The notes under the pieces are model-generated. The model worked only from the letters and a program-made list of their open reading frames with translations. It made no database searches and had not been told where the DNA came from. The position numbers were made by a program, and so were the translations under genes. Positions 1-10,050 of a DNA stretch of 64,000 nt are shown here, in pieces; within the stretch, counting starts at the first letter, position 1; each line of letters opens with the position of its first letter. The DNA is from Puniceibacterium sp. IMCC21224 (GTDB taxonomy: Bacteria; Pseudomonadota; Alphaproteobacteria; Rhodobacterales; Rhodobacteraceae), in assembly GCF_001038505.1 (NCBI RefSeq), contig NZ_LDPY01000001.1:2046001-2110000 (forward strand). The letters run 5' to 3'.

Positions 1-287
1 CTATTCTGCGCGCGCTAAGTGCCGAACTGGACGCGACATTGCCATTTGATTCGCTGGCGCAGCTGCGTCAGGCGCTGATAAAGGCGGTCCCGCATCTGGG
101 GGCGATCGATTCGGTCGCGGAAAATGACTGGCAGCCAGTCGAGTCTGCCAAGCTGGCCAAAGCAGATTTCCGATATGCGATCCGTGACTTTTATCTGACC
201 AATCCGATTGCCCGCGCCAGCCAGCTAATGGCCGAACTTAGTGCCGGGGCTAAGGCGCGCAAAGAGACAATGCTCGCGGCGGAGTAA
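1..287 (+). CDS. nuoG: NADH-quinone oxidoreductase subunit G, C-terminal end (partial)
   Basis: This is the last ~94 residues of NuoG, the large subunit of the peripheral arm of respiratory complex I (NADH:quinone oxidoreductase). The window opens inside the gene; the reading frame begins at base 3, so none of the iron-sulfur motifs are visible. The assignment rests on the C-terminal segment containing [11 protein letters not shown], which is typical of alphaproteobacterial NuoG, and on the position just upstream of nuoH and nuoI. It stops with TAA at 285-287, five bases before the next gene, so the operon continues unbroken. Confidence 0.85.
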   Translation, partial: ILRALSAELDATLPFDSLAQLRQALIKAVPHLGAIDSVAENDWQPVESAKLAKADFRYAIRDFYLTNPIARASQLMAELSAGAKARKETMLAAE

Positions 288-292
288 GGCGG

Positions 293-679
293 ATGCGTGG
301 GATCACCTGCACCTTGCTGGTCTGCATGCTGGGTGGCTGCGCCACATCAGATCGGCAGACCGGACCCTTTGCGCCGGAATACGAGGGAATCGAAACCCGC
401 CTTCTGGATGGCGATCTGGTGAACTTTCTGGTCGAAATGCGGGGCGCGCGGGACACAGATGATGTTGCTGCCTATGCAGAATGCGCTGCGGCACAGTATG
501 CTTTGATACGAGGTTACGGTTTCGCGCGTCATTTACGCACAAATGCGTCCGAAGAGGGTGGCCTCTGGCGCGGAGATGCGGTTTACACGATCTCGCCAGC
601 GTTGCCGCGCGGACTAAAGACGATAGACGCAGAAGTTGTCGTTTCGAGCTGCGCGGAAAATGGAATACCGACGGTATGA
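293..679 (+). CDS. Small lipoprotein encoded within the nuo operon
   Basis: This 128-residue protein has a short signal peptide ending in a lipobox (LGGC, acylated Cys at about residue 16), so it is probably an inner- or outer-membrane-anchored periplasmic lipoprotein. I recognise no domain in the mature part, which holds two further cysteines near residues 63 and 122 that could form a disulfide. It starts five bases after the nuoG stop and ends just ahead of nuoH, so it is cotranscribed with complex I. Unidentified reading frames in nuo operons are known from Rhodobacter; a role in complex I assembly or stability is only an inference from position. Confidence 0.7.
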   Translation: MRGITCTLLVCMLGGCATSDRQTGPFAPEYEGIETRLLDGDLVNFLVEMRGARDTDDVAAYAECAAAQYALIRGYGFARHLRTNASEEGGLWRGDAVYTISPALPRGLKTIDAEVVVSSCAENGIPTV

Positions 680-686
680 GGACTTG

Positions 687-1724
687 ATGGCTGATTTCTT
701 TACCACTCCTGGCGGCATTGCCCTGATCATTGTGGCGCAATGCCTTGCCGTTCTGGGCTTTGTCATGGTGAGCCTGCTGTTCCTGGTTTACGGGGACCGC
801 AAGATCTGGGCCGCCGTGCAAATGCGGCGTGGACCCAACGTGGTGGGCCCGTTTGGTCTGTTGCAGACCGTAGCGGACGCGCTGAAATATGTCGTCAAAG
901 AGGTCGTTGTGCCTGCAGGCGCGGACCGGACGGTGTTCATGCTGGCGCCGCTGACCAGTTTTGTCCTTGCGATGATTGCCTGGGCGGTGATTCCATTCTC
1001 TGACGGATGGGTTCTGTCCGACATCAATGTGGCGGTCCTGTTCGTGTTGGCTGTCTCCTCGCTCGAAGTTTACGGCGTGATCATGGGGGGCTGGGCCTCG
1101 AACTCGAAATACCCGTTCCTTGGGTCGCTGCGGTCGGCAGCCCAAATGATTTCCTACGAAGTGTCGCTGGGCCTGATCATCATTGGCATCATCATCTCGA
1201 CCGGATCGCTGAACTTTGGCGACATCGTGCGGGCGCAGGACGGGTCGTTCGGGTTCTTCAACTGGTACTGGCTGCCGCATTTCCCGATGGTCTTCCTGTT
1301 CTTTATCTCGTGCCTGGCTGAAACCAACCGCCCGCCGTTTGACCTCCCCGAGGCTGAATCCGAACTGGTTGCCGGTTATCAGGTGGAATATTCCTCGACG
1401 CCATTCCTGCTGTTTATGGCCGGCGAATATATCGCGATCTTCCTGATGTGCGCGCTGACATCGCTGCTGTTTTTCGGCGGCTGGCTGTCGCCCATTCCGG
1501 GCCTGCCGGATGGCGCGCTGTGGATGGTCGGCAAGATGGCGTTCTTCTTCTTCCTCTTCGCTATGGTCAAGGCGATCACGCCGCGCTACCGCTACGACCA
1601 ACTGATGCGGCTGGGCTGGAAGGTGTTCCTGCCGTTCAGCCTGTTCTGGGTGGTTTTCGTAGCATTCGCGGCAAAATTCGGATGGTTCTGGGGCCTCTAT
1701 GCCCGCTGGACCGTAGGAGGCTGA
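687..1724 (+). CDS. nuoH: NADH-quinone oxidoreductase subunit H
   Basis: NuoH (ND1 family) is the membrane subunit of complex I that helps form the quinone chamber. The 345-residue protein is highly hydrophobic with about eight or nine membrane segments and carries family hallmarks: the [10 protein letters not shown] segment near the first cytoplasmic loop and [19 protein letters not shown], the acidic loop facing the quinone site. I chose ATG 687 because it gives the normal family length and is preceded by GAGGA at about 678-682; an upstream in-frame ATG at 636 would overlap the lipoprotein gene. It is followed one base later by nuoI. Confidence 0.97.
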   Translation: MADFFTTPGGIALIIVAQCLAVLGFVMVSLLFLVYGDRKIWAAVQMRRGPNVVGPFGLLQTVADALKYVVKEVVVPAGADRTVFMLAPLTSFVLAMIAWAVIPFSDGWVLSDINVAVLFVLAVSSLEVYGVIMGGWASNSKYPFLGSLRSAAQMISYEVSLGLIIIGIIISTGSLNFGDIVRAQDGSFGFFNWYWLPHFPMVFLFFISCLAETNRPPFDLPEAESELVAGYQVEYSSTPFLLFMAGEYIAIFLMCALTSLLFFGGWLSPIPGLPDGALWMVGKMAFFFFLFAMVKAITPRYRYDQLMRLGWKVFLPFSLFWVVFVAFAAKFGWFWGLYARWTVGG

Positions 1725-1725
1725 T

Positions 1726-2220
1726 ATGGCTCAGATGGATTACACTCGCGCAGCGAAATACTGGCTACTTCAGGATTTCTGGGTCGGCATGAAACTGGGG
1801 CTTAAGTATTTCTTTGGTCCCAAGGCGACGCTGAACTATCCGCATGAAAAGGGGCCTCTTTCGCCCCGGTTCCGCGGTGAACACGCTTTGCGCCGCTATC
1901 CCAGTGGCGAAGAGCGCTGCATCGCGTGCAAACTCTGCGAAGCGGTCTGCCCGGCGCAGGCCATCACCATCGACGCCGAACCGCGCGATGATGGCAGCCG
2001 TCGCACGACGCGCTATGATATCGACATGACCAAGTGCATCTACTGCGGTTTCTGCCAAGAGGCCTGCCCGGTTGATGCGATTGTCGAGGGGCCGAATTTC
2101 GAGTTCGCCACCGAGACCCGCGAAGAACTGTACTACGACAAGGCCAAGTTGCTGGAAAACGGCGACCGCTGGGAAGCCGAGATTGCCCGCAATCTGGAAA
2201 TGGACGCGCCCTACAGATGA
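1726..2220 (+). CDS. nuoI: NADH-quinone oxidoreductase subunit I (two 4Fe-4S)
   Basis: NuoI carries clusters N6a and N6b and passes electrons through the peripheral arm toward NuoB and quinone. The 164-residue protein contains two ferredoxin-type motifs, [12 protein letters not shown] and [12 protein letters not shown], the eight cysteines expected for two 4Fe-4S clusters. The length matches the family. A strong ribosome site (AGGAGG at about 1714-1719) lies inside the end of nuoH, and the stop codon overlaps the start of the following carboxymuconolactone-decarboxylase-like gene by four bases (ATGA), indicating translational coupling. Confidence 0.97.
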   Translation: MAQMDYTRAAKYWLLQDFWVGMKLGLKYFFGPKATLNYPHEKGPLSPRFRGEHALRRYPSGEERCIACKLCEAVCPAQAITIDAEPRDDGSRRTTRYDIDMTKCIYCGFCQEACPVDAIVEGPNFEFATETREELYYDKAKLLENGDRWEAEIARNLEMDAPYR

Positions 2221-2618
2221 GCCTGGATGAGCCAAATACAGACGCCTATACGCGGGGCAAGGCGCTTTCTGAACGGGTGAATCCCGGGATGGAGGACGCA
2301 TTGCAAGCGCGGTATGACGCCTTGGTTCCGGGCATGGCGCGCACGGTTGTGGATGTGGCGTATGGCCAGTTCTACGCCCGTGGCGTGGTCGACGAAAAGA
2401 CCCGGTTGCTTGCGACAGTAGCGGCTCTGGCAGCACTTGGCGGGCAGACGCGACCCCAGCTCAAGGTTAATATCGCCAGCGCCCGCGCCGTCGGAGCCAG
2501 CCGCGAGGAGGTCTGCGAGATCATCTTTCAGATGGCGCTCTATGGTGGCTTGCCGTCGATGATCAACGCGATGAACGCCGCATTAGAAGTCTTTGAGACT
2601 GAGGAGACGTCAGCATGA
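2217..2618 (+). CDS. Carboxymuconolactone decarboxylase (CMD)-family protein
   Basis: This 133-residue all-alpha protein belongs to the CMD/AhpD fold family, recognised from the [21 protein letters not shown] core and the [21 protein letters not shown] helix pair. It lacks the CxxC redox motif of AhpD and has Asn where gamma-carboxymuconolactone decarboxylases usually have a His in the helix before GAS/GVT, so neither classical activity is assured. It overlaps nuoI by four bases upstream and a second CMD-family gene by four bases downstream. Its placement inside the complex I operon suggests a role tied to respiration or assembly, but this is inference only. Confidence 0.8.
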   Translation: MSLDEPNTDAYTRGKALSERVNPGMEDALQARYDALVPGMARTVVDVAYGQFYARGVVDEKTRLLATVAALAALGGQTRPQLKVNIASARAVGASREEVCEIIFQMALYGGLPSMINAMNAALEVFETEETSA

Positions 2619-3019
2619 GTGGCAAGACCCCGTTTGAGCTGATGATGGAGCAGGCGCAGGAGATGGCGAAGGCGTTCAATCCGGCAATGACCTCGTTCGA
2701 TCCCAAAGGGTTTGAACAGCTTTGGCCAACAATGCCCAAGGAATTTATGGAGATGAGTTTCGGCAGGGGCATCAGCAAGGAAGGTCTGGACGCCAAGACC
2801 CGGCTGTTGCTGACGCTGGCCGGGCTGACAATGCAGGGCGCACAGGCTGATACGCAGGTGCGCATGACTGTACGCCATGCGCTTGAGGCGGGCGCCACCA
2901 AAGACGAAATTGCCGAGACCATCGCACAGATGTCGATGTTCGCAGGTATACCGGCCATGACCCGCGCCATGGAATTGGCGCGCGATGTCATGGAAGACAA
3001 AAAGGATCCCGAGACATGA
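2615..3019 (+). CDS. Second CMD-family protein in the nuo operon
   Basis: This 134-residue protein is a paralogue-like neighbour of the previous gene: the same helical core ([17 protein letters not shown], then [19 protein letters not shown] and FAGIPAM). It has a longer, Met/Phe-rich amphipathic N-terminus. Here the His before the GAT turn is kept, unlike its neighbour, and there is no CxxC pair. It overlaps the preceding gene and nuoJ by four bases each, so the string nuoI-CMD-CMD-nuoJ is fully coupled. The pair may form a hetero-oligomer, as CMD proteins are usually trimers or hexamers; that is an inference from tandem placement. Confidence 0.8.
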   Translation: MSGKTPFELMMEQAQEMAKAFNPAMTSFDPKGFEQLWPTMPKEFMEMSFGRGISKEGLDAKTRLLLTLAGLTMQGAQADTQVRMTVRHALEAGATKDEIAETIAQMSMFAGIPAMTRAMELARDVMEDKKDPET

Positions 3020-3618
3020 GCGTCTTTGCCTTCTACCTCTTTGCGATCAGCACAATCGTCGGCGGGTTGTTCACCGTCGTCAGCCGCAACCCGGTGCATT
3101 CGGTGCTATGGCTCATTCTGGCGTTTCTGTCGTCGGCGGGGCTGTTCGTGCTGCTGGGGGCGGAATTTGTCGCGATGCTGCTGATCATTGTTTATGTCGG
3201 CGCGGTCGCGGTGCTGTTCCTGTTTGTGGTGATGATGCTCGATATCGACTTTGCTGAACTCAAGGCTGAAATGGCGCGCTATATGCCGCTGGCGTTGCTG
3301 TTTGCCGTGATCATCCTGATGCAATTCGCCATCGCCTTCGGTGCATGGCAATCCTCTGATGCGGCTGAGGGTTTGCGCTTGAACGAAATCGTCGCCGGAA
3401 CCGAGAATACCGCCGCTCTGGGGCTGGTACTGTATGATCAGTATTTCCTGCTGTTCCAGCTGGCAGGCCTGATCCTGCTGGTGGCGATGATTGGCGCGAT
3501 TGTGCTGACATTGCGCCACCGTACCGGGATCAAACGCCAGGACGTGGTTGCCCAGATGATGCGCGATCCGGCCAAGGCGATGGAGCTGCGTGATGTGAAA
3601 CCTGGGCAGGGTCTCTGA
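3016..3618 (+). CDS. nuoJ: NADH-quinone oxidoreductase subunit J
   Basis: NuoJ (ND6 family) is a five-helix membrane subunit at the junction of the peripheral arm and the proton-pumping module. The 200-residue sequence shows the family signature [14 protein letters not shown] in helix 2 and the [20 protein letters not shown] helix 3, which contains the pi-bulge segment. The ATG overlaps the stop of the upstream CMD gene by four bases. An 85-base gap with no reading frame separates it from nuoK, the largest gap within the nuo cluster here. Confidence 0.96.
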   Translation: MSVFAFYLFAISTIVGGLFTVVSRNPVHSVLWLILAFLSSAGLFVLLGAEFVAMLLIIVYVGAVAVLFLFVVMMLDIDFAELKAEMARYMPLALLFAVIILMQFAIAFGAWQSSDAAEGLRLNEIVAGTENTAALGLVLYDQYFLLFQLAGLILLVAMIGAIVLTLRHRTGIKRQDVVAQMMRDPAKAMELRDVKPGQGL

Positions 3619-3706
3619 CGGGGCCCGAACTGGCACGAGACGACAGGCCGCAGGCAACCTGCTGCCGAACCAAAGTAAAAAGACGGGCCAGGCCCGGAGG
3701 GACATG

Positions 3707-4012
3707 ATGATCGGACTTGAACATTATTTGACAGTTGCGGCGACGCTGTTTGTCATTGGCATCTTCGGGCTTTTCCTGAACCGCAAGAATGTGATCATCC
3801 TGCTGATGAGCATCGAATTGATGCTGCTGGCGGTGAATATCAACTTTGTCGCCTTTTCGTCGTTCCTGAACGATCTGGTGGGGCAGGTCTTCACGCTGTT
3901 TGTCCTGACGGTTGCAGCGGCCGAAGCGGCGATCGGTCTGGCCATTCTGGTCTGCTTCTTCCGCAACCGCGGCACGATTGCCGTGGAAGATGTCAACGTG
4001 ATGAAAGGCTGA
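3707..4012 (+). CDS. nuoK: NADH-quinone oxidoreductase subunit K
   Basis: NuoK (ND4L family) has three membrane helices and contributes buried glutamates to proton translocation. The 101-residue protein matches the family length and shows the conserved [13 protein letters not shown] helix and the [12 protein letters not shown] helix carrying the two key glutamates. Two consecutive ATG codons occur (3704 and 3707); 3707 gives the usual MIGLEHYL start. A GGAGG sits at about 3697-3701. The stop is followed within five bases by nuoL. Confidence 0.96.
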   Translation: MIGLEHYLTVAATLFVIGIFGLFLNRKNVIILLMSIELMLLAVNINFVAFSSFLNDLVGQVFTLFVLTVAAAEAAIGLAILVCFFRNRGTIAVEDVNVMKG

Positions 4013-4016
4013 TCCC

Positions 4017-6182
4017 ATGGAATCGCTCATCCTCTTTTCGCCTTTGGCGGGGTCGCTGATTGCGGGGTTCGGCTGGAAACTGATCGGCGAACGCGGCGCC
4101 ATGTGGGTCTCCACTGGGCTGCTGTTTGTGGCCTGCGCGTTTTCGTGGATCATCTTTCTGACCTTTGACGGCGTCACCGACAAGATCGAGATTTTCCGCT
4201 GGATCGAAAGCGGCACCCTCAGCACTGATTGGGCGATCCGTCTGGACCGGCTGACAGCGATCATGCTGATCGTGATCACTACGGTATCGGCGTTGGTTCA
4301 CCTTTATAGCTTTGGCTACATGGACCACGACCCGCAGTGGAAAGACGACGAGGTCTACAAACCCCGGTTTTTCGCCTATCTGTCGTTTTTTACCTTTGCC
4401 ATGCTGATGCTGGTGACGTCTGACAATCTTGTTCAGATGTTCTTTGGCTGGGAGGGCGTTGGCGTCGCATCCTACCTCTTGATCGGGTTCTACTACCGTA
4501 AACCCACGGCCAACGCGGCGGCAATCAAGGCATTTGTGGTCAACCGTGTCGGCGATTTCGGCTTTGCGCTGGGAATTTTTGGGCTGTTCTACCTGGTGGA
4601 TTCGATCAAGTTCGACGATGTATTCGCCGCAGGACCACAGCTGGCGCAAACGCAGATTTCGTTCCTGTGGAGTGAATTTAACGCAGCCAACCTGATAGCT
4701 TTGCTGCTGTTCATAGGCGCGATGGGTAAATCGGCACAATTGTTCCTGCACACATGGTTGCCCGACGCGATGGAAGGTCCGACGCCTGTTTCGGCCCTGA
4801 TCCATGCCGCAACGATGGTGACCGCCGGTGTGTTTCTGGTTTGCCGTATGTCACCGCTGATGGAATACGCACCCGAGACGATGCAATTTGTCACCTTCCT
4901 TGGTGCGACGACGGCGTTCTTTGCCGCCACCGTGGGGCTGGTCCAGAACGATATCAAGCGTGTGATTGCCTATTCGACCTGCTCACAGCTGGGCTATATG
5001 TTTGTGGCCGCTGGCGTTGGCGTCTACGGCGTCGCGATGTTCCACTTGTTCACGCATGCCTTCTTTAAGGCGATGCTGTTCCTCGGCGCTGGTTCGGTGA
5101 TCCACGCGATGCACCACGAACAGGACATGCGGAATTATGGCGGTCTGCGTAAAAAGATCCCGTATACATTTGCGGCGATGATGATCGGCACGCTGGCGAT
5201 CACTGGGGTTGGTATTCCGCTCACCCACATTGGTTTTGCAGGCTTCCTGTCCAAAGACGCTGTGATCGAAAGCGCTTGGGCCGGGACCCAGGGCGGTTAC
5301 GCCTTCTGGATGCTGGTGGTCGCGGCGCTGTTCACCAGTTTCTATTCATGGCGGCTGATCTTCCTCACTTTTTATGGTGAGGCGCGCGGCGACAAACACA
5401 CGCATGAACACGCACACGAAAGCCCGATGGTCATGCTGATCCCTCTCGGGGTCCTGGGGCTGGGCGCGATCTTCTCGGGGATGCTGTGGTACAACAGCTT
5501 CTTTGGCGACCATGACAAGATGAACGCCTTTTTCGGTCTTCCGGCACACCGCGCCGAGGCCTCGGAACATGGCGCTGTCGAAGCCGGGCATGCCGAAGCA
5601 TCGGCAACCGACCGTGCCGAAGAGGCGGCAGAGCCGGATCATTCGGGTGCGGCCAGCCTTGACGCGGGTGAAGCCACGGATCATGCAATCGCAGCCGACG
5701 GCACGCATGTGACCATGGGGGGGATCGTGCCGCAGGGTGCCATCTATATGGGCAGCGACAACACCGTGATCGACGATGCCCACCATGCGCCTGTCTGGGT
5801 CAAGATCAGCCCGTTCATTGCGATGATCATCGGGTTTGGCGTGGCGTTCCTGTTCTACATTATGAACCCAACACTCCCCGCGCGTTTGGCCGCAAGTCAG
5901 CAACCGCTCTATCAGTTCCTGCTGAACAAATGGTACTTTGACGAGATCTACGACTTTATCTTCATACAACCGGCCAAGGCGCTGGGGCGTTTGCTGTGGA
6001 AACGCGGCGATGGCGATGTGATTGACGGATCGTTGAACGGTATTGCCATGGGAATTGTGCCGTTTTTCACCCGGCTCGCCGGGCGGGCACAATCGGGATA
6101 CATCTTTACCTACGCCTTTGCGATGGTTGTTGGAATTGCGGTGCTCGTCACCTGGATGTCCTTTGTCGGAGGGGTCGAGTAA
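4017..6182 (+). CDS. nuoL: NADH-quinone oxidoreductase subunit L
   Basis: NuoL (ND5 family) is the distal antiporter-like proton-pumping subunit of complex I, ending in the long lateral helix. The 721-residue protein is hydrophobic throughout and contains the typical [31 protein letters not shown] and [14 protein letters not shown] segments. Compared with the enterobacterial form (~613 residues) it is longer because of a hydrophilic insert at about residues 503-593, rich in Ala, Glu, His and Asp, preceded by a His-rich stretch at about 459-465. The stop codon directly abuts the nuoM start. Confidence 0.97.
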   Translation: MESLILFSPLAGSLIAGFGWKLIGERGAMWVSTGLLFVACAFSWIIFLTFDGVTDKIEIFRWIESGTLSTDWAIRLDRLTAIMLIVITTVSALVHLYSFGYMDHDPQWKDDEVYKPRFFAYLSFFTFAMLMLVTSDNLVQMFFGWEGVGVASYLLIGFYYRKPTANAAAIKAFVVNRVGDFGFALGIFGLFYLVDSIKFDDVFAAGPQLAQTQISFLWSEFNAANLIALLLFIGAMGKSAQLFLHTWLPDAMEGPTPVSALIHAATMVTAGVFLVCRMSPLMEYAPETMQFVTFLGATTAFFAATVGLVQNDIKRVIAYSTCSQLGYMFVAAGVGVYGVAMFHLFTHAFFKAMLFLGAGSVIHAMHHEQDMRNYGGLRKKIPYTFAAMMIGTLAITGVGIPLTHIGFAGFLSKDAVIESAWAGTQGGYAFWMLVVAALFTSFYSWRLIFLTFYGEARGDKHTHEHAHESPMVMLIPLGVLGLGAIFSGMLWYNSFFGDHDKMNAFFGLPAHRAEASEHGAVEAGHAEASATDRAEEAAEPDHSGAASLDAGEATDHAIAADGTHVTMGGIVPQGAIYMGSDNTVIDDAHHAPVWVKISPFIAMIIGFGVAFLFYIMNPTLPARLAASQQPLYQFLLNKWYFDEIYDFIFIQPAKALGRLLWKRGDGDVIDGSLNGIAMGIVPFFTRLAGRAQSGYIFTYAFAMVVGIAVLVTWMSFVGGVE

Positions 6183-7724
6183 ATGGATAACCTTCTTTCC
6201 ATTGTCACGTTTCTTCCGGCTTTGGCTGCGCTGATCCTGGCCCTGTTTCTGCGCGGCGGTGATCCGGCTGCGGATCGGAACGCGAAATGGCTGGCGCTGA
6301 TTGCGACCTCGGCCACCTTCCTGATCTCGCTGTTTATTCTGGCACAGTTTGACCGGACCAACACCGGCTTCCAGATGGTTGAGCAGGGTGATTGGCTGCT
6401 GGGCACGCAGTACAAGATGGGCGTTGACGGGATCTCGATCCTGTTTGTGATGCTGACCACCTTTATGATGCCGCTGGTGATTGCAGCGTCCTGGGACGTC
6501 AACTCCCGCGTCAAGGAATACATGATCGCCTTCCTGCTGCTGGAAACGCTGATGCTTGGCGTGTTCATGGCGCTGGATCTGGTGCTGTTCTACCTTTTCT
6601 TCGAGGCGGGTCTGATCCCGATGTTCTTGATCATCGGCATCTGGGGCGGCAAAAACCGGATCTACGCGTCGTTTAAATTCTTCCTCTACACGTTCCTCGG
6701 ATCGGTTCTGATGCTGGTGGCGATGGTGGCGATGTTCACGGACGCAGGCACCACCGATATTCCGACGCTGATGACCCATGACTTTGCATCCGAAACGATC
6801 AGCGTGCTGGGAATCCAGGTGATTGGCGGATTGCAGACGATGATGTTCCTGGCGTTCTTTGCGAGCTTTGCGGTCAAGATGCCGATGTGGCCAGTCCATA
6901 CCTGGCTGCCGGACGCGCATGTGCAGGCGCCGACCGCAGGGTCGGTGGTACTGGCAGCGATCCTGCTCAAGATGGGGGGCTATGGTTTCCTGCGGTTCAG
7001 TCTGCCGATGTTCCCGATTGGCGCCGAGGTAATGACGCCGCTGGTCTTGTGGATGAGTGCGATCGCGATTGTCTACACCAGCCTCGTCGCGCTGGTGCAG
7101 GAGGATATGAAAAAGCTGATCGCCTACAGCTCCGTTGCCCATATGGGGTATGTCACCATGGGGATCTTTGCCGGCAACCAGCAGGGTATTGATGGGGCGA
7201 TCTTTCAGATGATCAGCCACGGCTTTATCTCTGGCGCTCTGTTCCTGTGCGTGGGCGTGATCTACGACCGGATGCACACCCGCGAGATTGACGCCTATGG
7301 TGGTCTGGTGAACCGGATGCCGGCCTATGCGATGATCTTTATGTTCTTCACCATGGCCAATGTCGGCCTGCCGGGGACATCTGGTTTCGTTGGTGAATTC
7401 CTGACGCTCATGGGCATTTTCCAGACCAACACCTGGGTTGCTGCGGTTGCGACCAGCGGCGTGATCCTGTCGGCGGCCTATGCGCTGTGGCTGTATCGTC
7501 GGGTGGTGATGGGCGATCTGATCAAGGAAAGCCTAAAAACCATCAAAGACATGACCCGGCGCGAAAAGGCGATTTTTGCGCCGCTGGTGGTGATGACGCT
7601 GTGGATGGGGGTTTATCCGGCACCAATCCTTGACCGCATCGGCCCGTCGGTCGAAGCACTGGTGGCACAATACGATACGGCACTGGCCGACGCGGCTGAC
7701 GCGCGGCAAGTGGCCGAGAACTGA
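6183..7724 (+). CDS. nuoM: NADH-quinone oxidoreductase subunit M
   Basis: NuoM (ND4 family) is one of three antiporter-like proton-pumping subunits of complex I. The 513-residue protein has about 14 membrane helices and the family motifs [36 protein letters not shown] and [11 protein letters not shown], which include the conserved Glu, Lys and His residues of the half-channels. It begins at the base after the nuoL stop, so the two are translationally coupled, and ends eleven bases before nuoN. Confidence 0.97.
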   Translation: MDNLLSIVTFLPALAALILALFLRGGDPAADRNAKWLALIATSATFLISLFILAQFDRTNTGFQMVEQGDWLLGTQYKMGVDGISILFVMLTTFMMPLVIAASWDVNSRVKEYMIAFLLLETLMLGVFMALDLVLFYLFFEAGLIPMFLIIGIWGGKNRIYASFKFFLYTFLGSVLMLVAMVAMFTDAGTTDIPTLMTHDFASETISVLGIQVIGGLQTMMFLAFFASFAVKMPMWPVHTWLPDAHVQAPTAGSVVLAAILLKMGGYGFLRFSLPMFPIGAEVMTPLVLWMSAIAIVYTSLVALVQEDMKKLIAYSSVAHMGYVTMGIFAGNQQGIDGAIFQMISHGFISGALFLCVGVIYDRMHTREIDAYGGLVNRMPAYAMIFMFFTMANVGLPGTSGFVGEFLTLMGIFQTNTWVAAVATSGVILSAAYALWLYRRVVMGDLIKESLKTIKDMTRREKAIFAPLVVMTLWMGVYPAPILDRIGPSVEALVAQYDTALADAADARQVAEN

Positions 7725-7735
7725 GGGACGGAACG

Positions 7736-9178
7736 ATGATCCAGGCTGATCTGACGATAATCCTGCCAGAAATTGTGCTGGCCGTGTGTGCCATGCTGGC
7801 TCTGGTGGGGGCGGTCTATACCGAAAAGGACAAGCTGGCCCCGGCATTGGTCTGGGGCACGGCGGGGCTTTTTGTGCTCATCGCGGTGTTGATCGGCAGC
7901 AGCGGCGAGGGCACGCAGGTGGCCTTTGGCGGCATGTTTATCGACGATGCCTTTTCCCGGTTTGCGAAAATCGTGATTTTGGTCTCGGCGGCTGCGGTCT
8001 TGCTGATGAGCGTCGAATATATGACCCGGCGCGGGCTGCTTCGGTTCGAATATCCGGTTCTGGTGGTGCTGAGCGTCGTCGGCATGATGATGATGGTGTC
8101 CGCGGGCGATCTGATGTCGCTTTATATGGGGCTGGAACTACAATCTCTGGCGCTTTATGTCGTTGCGTCGCTGCGCCGTGATTCAGCAAAATCGACCGAA
8201 GCCGGTCTGAAGTATTTTGTGCTTGGCGCGCTCAGCTCGGGTCTTCTGCTTTATGGTGCGTCACTGACTTATGGCTTTGCCGGAACGACGCTGTTCTCGG
8301 GGATCATTCAGACGGTTGCAGATGGCGACGTGTCGCTGGGCCTGCTGTTCGGCCTTGTGATGATGATCGCTGGTCTGGCTTTCAAGGTATCAGCGGTGCC
8401 GTTTCACATGTGGACCCCGGACGTCTATGAGGGCGCTCCAACTCCGATCACCGCATTTTTTGCGACGGCGCCCAAGATGGCCGCGATGGGTCTGTTCGCG
8501 CGGATGCTGCACGATGCCTTTGGTGGTGCAGTGGGGGATTGGCAGCAGGTAATCGCGCTGCTGTCGGTGCTTTCGATGTACCTGGGGGCGGTGGCCGCGA
8601 TTGGTCAGCGTAATATCAAACGTCTGATGGCCTATTCGTCGATCTCGCATATGGGCTTTGCCCTGATGGGCCTGGCAGCGGGTACGGCGCTGGGTGTGCA
8701 AGCGATGCTGATCTACATGGCGATCTATGTGACGATGAACGTCGGAACCTTTGCTTTTATCCTGTCGATGGAGCGGGACGGTGCGCCGGTGACGGATATT
8801 ATGGCGCTCAACATGTATTCCAAAAAAGAGCCTGCGCGCGCGTTGGCGATGCTGGTGCTGTTGTTCAGCCTGGCCGGGGTGCCGCCGCTGGTTGGCTTCT
8901 TTGGCAAGCTATATGTGTTGCGCGCCGCGTATGATGCGGGACTGGGCTGGCTGGCGGTGGCCGGTGTTGTAGCGAGCGTGATCGGCGCATTCTATTATTT
9001 GCGGATGGTCTTCTACATGTATTTCGGTGACGAAAGTGAAGAGGGTTTGGATGTCGGCGGATCGCCGGTGCTCTTTGGGTTCCTTGTGGCGTCGGCAGCG
9101 ATCATGGTGATCGGCGTTGTGAACCTGTTTGGGATAGAGGGTGCCGCGGCATCAGCGGCAGTAACGCTTGTCAACTGA
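7736..9178 (+). CDS. nuoN: NADH-quinone oxidoreductase subunit N
   Basis: NuoN (ND2 family) is the third antiporter-like proton pump of the complex I membrane arm. The 480-residue protein shows [34 protein letters not shown] and [14 protein letters not shown], the expected conserved segments with the pumping Glu, Lys and His residues. It is the last gene of the nuo operon: a hairpin terminator begins 22 bases after its stop codon. Confidence 0.97.
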   Translation: MIQADLTIILPEIVLAVCAMLALVGAVYTEKDKLAPALVWGTAGLFVLIAVLIGSSGEGTQVAFGGMFIDDAFSRFAKIVILVSAAAVLLMSVEYMTRRGLLRFEYPVLVVLSVVGMMMMVSAGDLMSLYMGLELQSLALYVVASLRRDSAKSTEAGLKYFVLGALSSGLLLYGASLTYGFAGTTLFSGIIQTVADGDVSLGLLFGLVMMIAGLAFKVSAVPFHMWTPDVYEGAPTPITAFFATAPKMAAMGLFARMLHDAFGGAVGDWQQVIALLSVLSMYLGAVAAIGQRNIKRLMAYSSISHMGFALMGLAAGTALGVQAMLIYMAIYVTMNVGTFAFILSMERDGAPVTDIMALNMYSKKEPARALAMLVLLFSLAGVPPLVGFFGKLYVLRAAYDAGLGWLAVAGVVASVIGAFYYLRMVFYMYFGDESEEGLDVGGSPVLFGFLVASAAIMVIGVVNLFGIEGAAASAAVTLVN

Positions 9179-9200
9179 TCGAATTCAGTCAGAGCCAATC

Positions 9201-9235
9201 CAAAGCGGCGCGCCTTGGGGTGCGTCGCTTTGGTT
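9201..9235 (+). terminator. Terminator-like hairpin after nuoN
   Basis: An 11-base-pair stem (CAAAGCGGCGC at 9201-9211 pairing with GCGTCGCTTTG at 9222-9232, with one G-U pair) around a ten-base loop, followed by a short T-containing tail (GTTTG). It marks the end of the nuo operon. Confidence 0.6.
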
Positions 9236-9289
9236 TGAGCGGGCAGTCTGTGTTTTGCGTATTTTAGAAGAGAAGAAGCAGGTGGTGCT

Positions 9290-10036
9290 GTGAGTTGGCC
9301 CGAGGGCTACGAACGTCGTGTGTTGGCTCAGGTGGATAGCACCAATGCCGAAGCGTCACGGATCGCGGACACTTTGGCAGGGCCTGCGTGGATACTTGCA
9401 CGACATCAGACGGCGGCGCGTGGTCGACGTGGGCGTCCATGGTCGATGGCAAAGGGTAATTTTGCAGCAACACTGGTGCTACGCCCCGTCGAGACGGCCG
9501 AGGTTGTGGCGTTGCGGTCCTTTGTGGCGTCGCTTGCGCTGCACGAGGCGCTGGTGATGACCACGGGCCGGACCGATGGGCTGAGTTTGAAATGGCCCAA
9601 CGATGTTTTGCTGAACGGTGGCAAGGTAGCGGGCATTTTGCTGGAGAGTCTGGGTCAGCGCCAAGGGGTCAGCCATCTGGCGATTGGTATCGGTGTGAAC
9701 CTGGAAGTAGCCCCGTCCGAGGATGAGGTCGAACCCGGAGCGATACGACCGGTTTCTCTGATGTCTGCCACAGGCGTGGCGATTGATCCCGAGGCGTTCC
9801 TCGATCTGCTTGCGACGGCCTATGCGCGGGTCGAGACGATGTTTCGCACGCAGGGTTTTGCGCCGATCCGGCAGGCGTGGCTGTTACGTGCTGCAAGATT
9901 GGGTGAAATCATCACGGCCCGAACTGGCACACGCGAGACAACCGGCACGTTCGAAACCGTCGACGCGCAGGGTCATCTGGTGCTGGTGACGGCGCAGGGT
10001 CGCGAACGGATCGCAGCGGCAGATGTTTTTTTCTGA
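9290..10036 (+). CDS. birA: Biotin--[acetyl-CoA-carboxylase] ligase
   Basis: Biotin protein ligase activates biotin with ATP to biotinyl-AMP and attaches it to the carboxyl-carrier protein of acetyl-CoA and related carboxylases. The 248-residue protein is the short form without an N-terminal DNA-binding domain, so it should be a ligase only, not the biotin repressor. Motifs seen are ARGRRGRPW (adenylate-binding loop), KWPNDVLLNGGKVAGIL and a C-terminal SH3-like barrel (TGTFETVDAQGHLVL). It starts with GTG at 9290 after an AG-rich leader. It is followed 14 bases later by coaX. Confidence 0.93.
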   Translation: MSWPEGYERRVLAQVDSTNAEASRIADTLAGPAWILARHQTAARGRRGRPWSMAKGNFAATLVLRPVETAEVVALRSFVASLALHEALVMTTGRTDGLSLKWPNDVLLNGGKVAGILLESLGQRQGVSHLAIGIGVNLEVAPSEDEVEPGAIRPVSLMSATGVAIDPEAFLDLLATAYARVETMFRTQGFAPIRQAWLLRAARLGEIITARTGTRETTGTFETVDAQGHLVLVTAQGRERIAAADVFF

Positions 10037-10050
10037 ACAGGGGGCCGGGG

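Noticed and set aside
303..1601. A 432-codon minus-strand open frame antisense to the lipoprotein gene and nuoH
   Set aside because: Same kind of shadow frame; nuoH on the plus strand is unmistakable.
5346..7277. A 643-codon minus-strand open frame antisense to nuoL and nuoM
   Set aside because: It mirrors the codon pattern of the real genes in GC-rich DNA, has low-complexity Arg/His/Gln-rich sequence, and no ribosome site or family resemblance.
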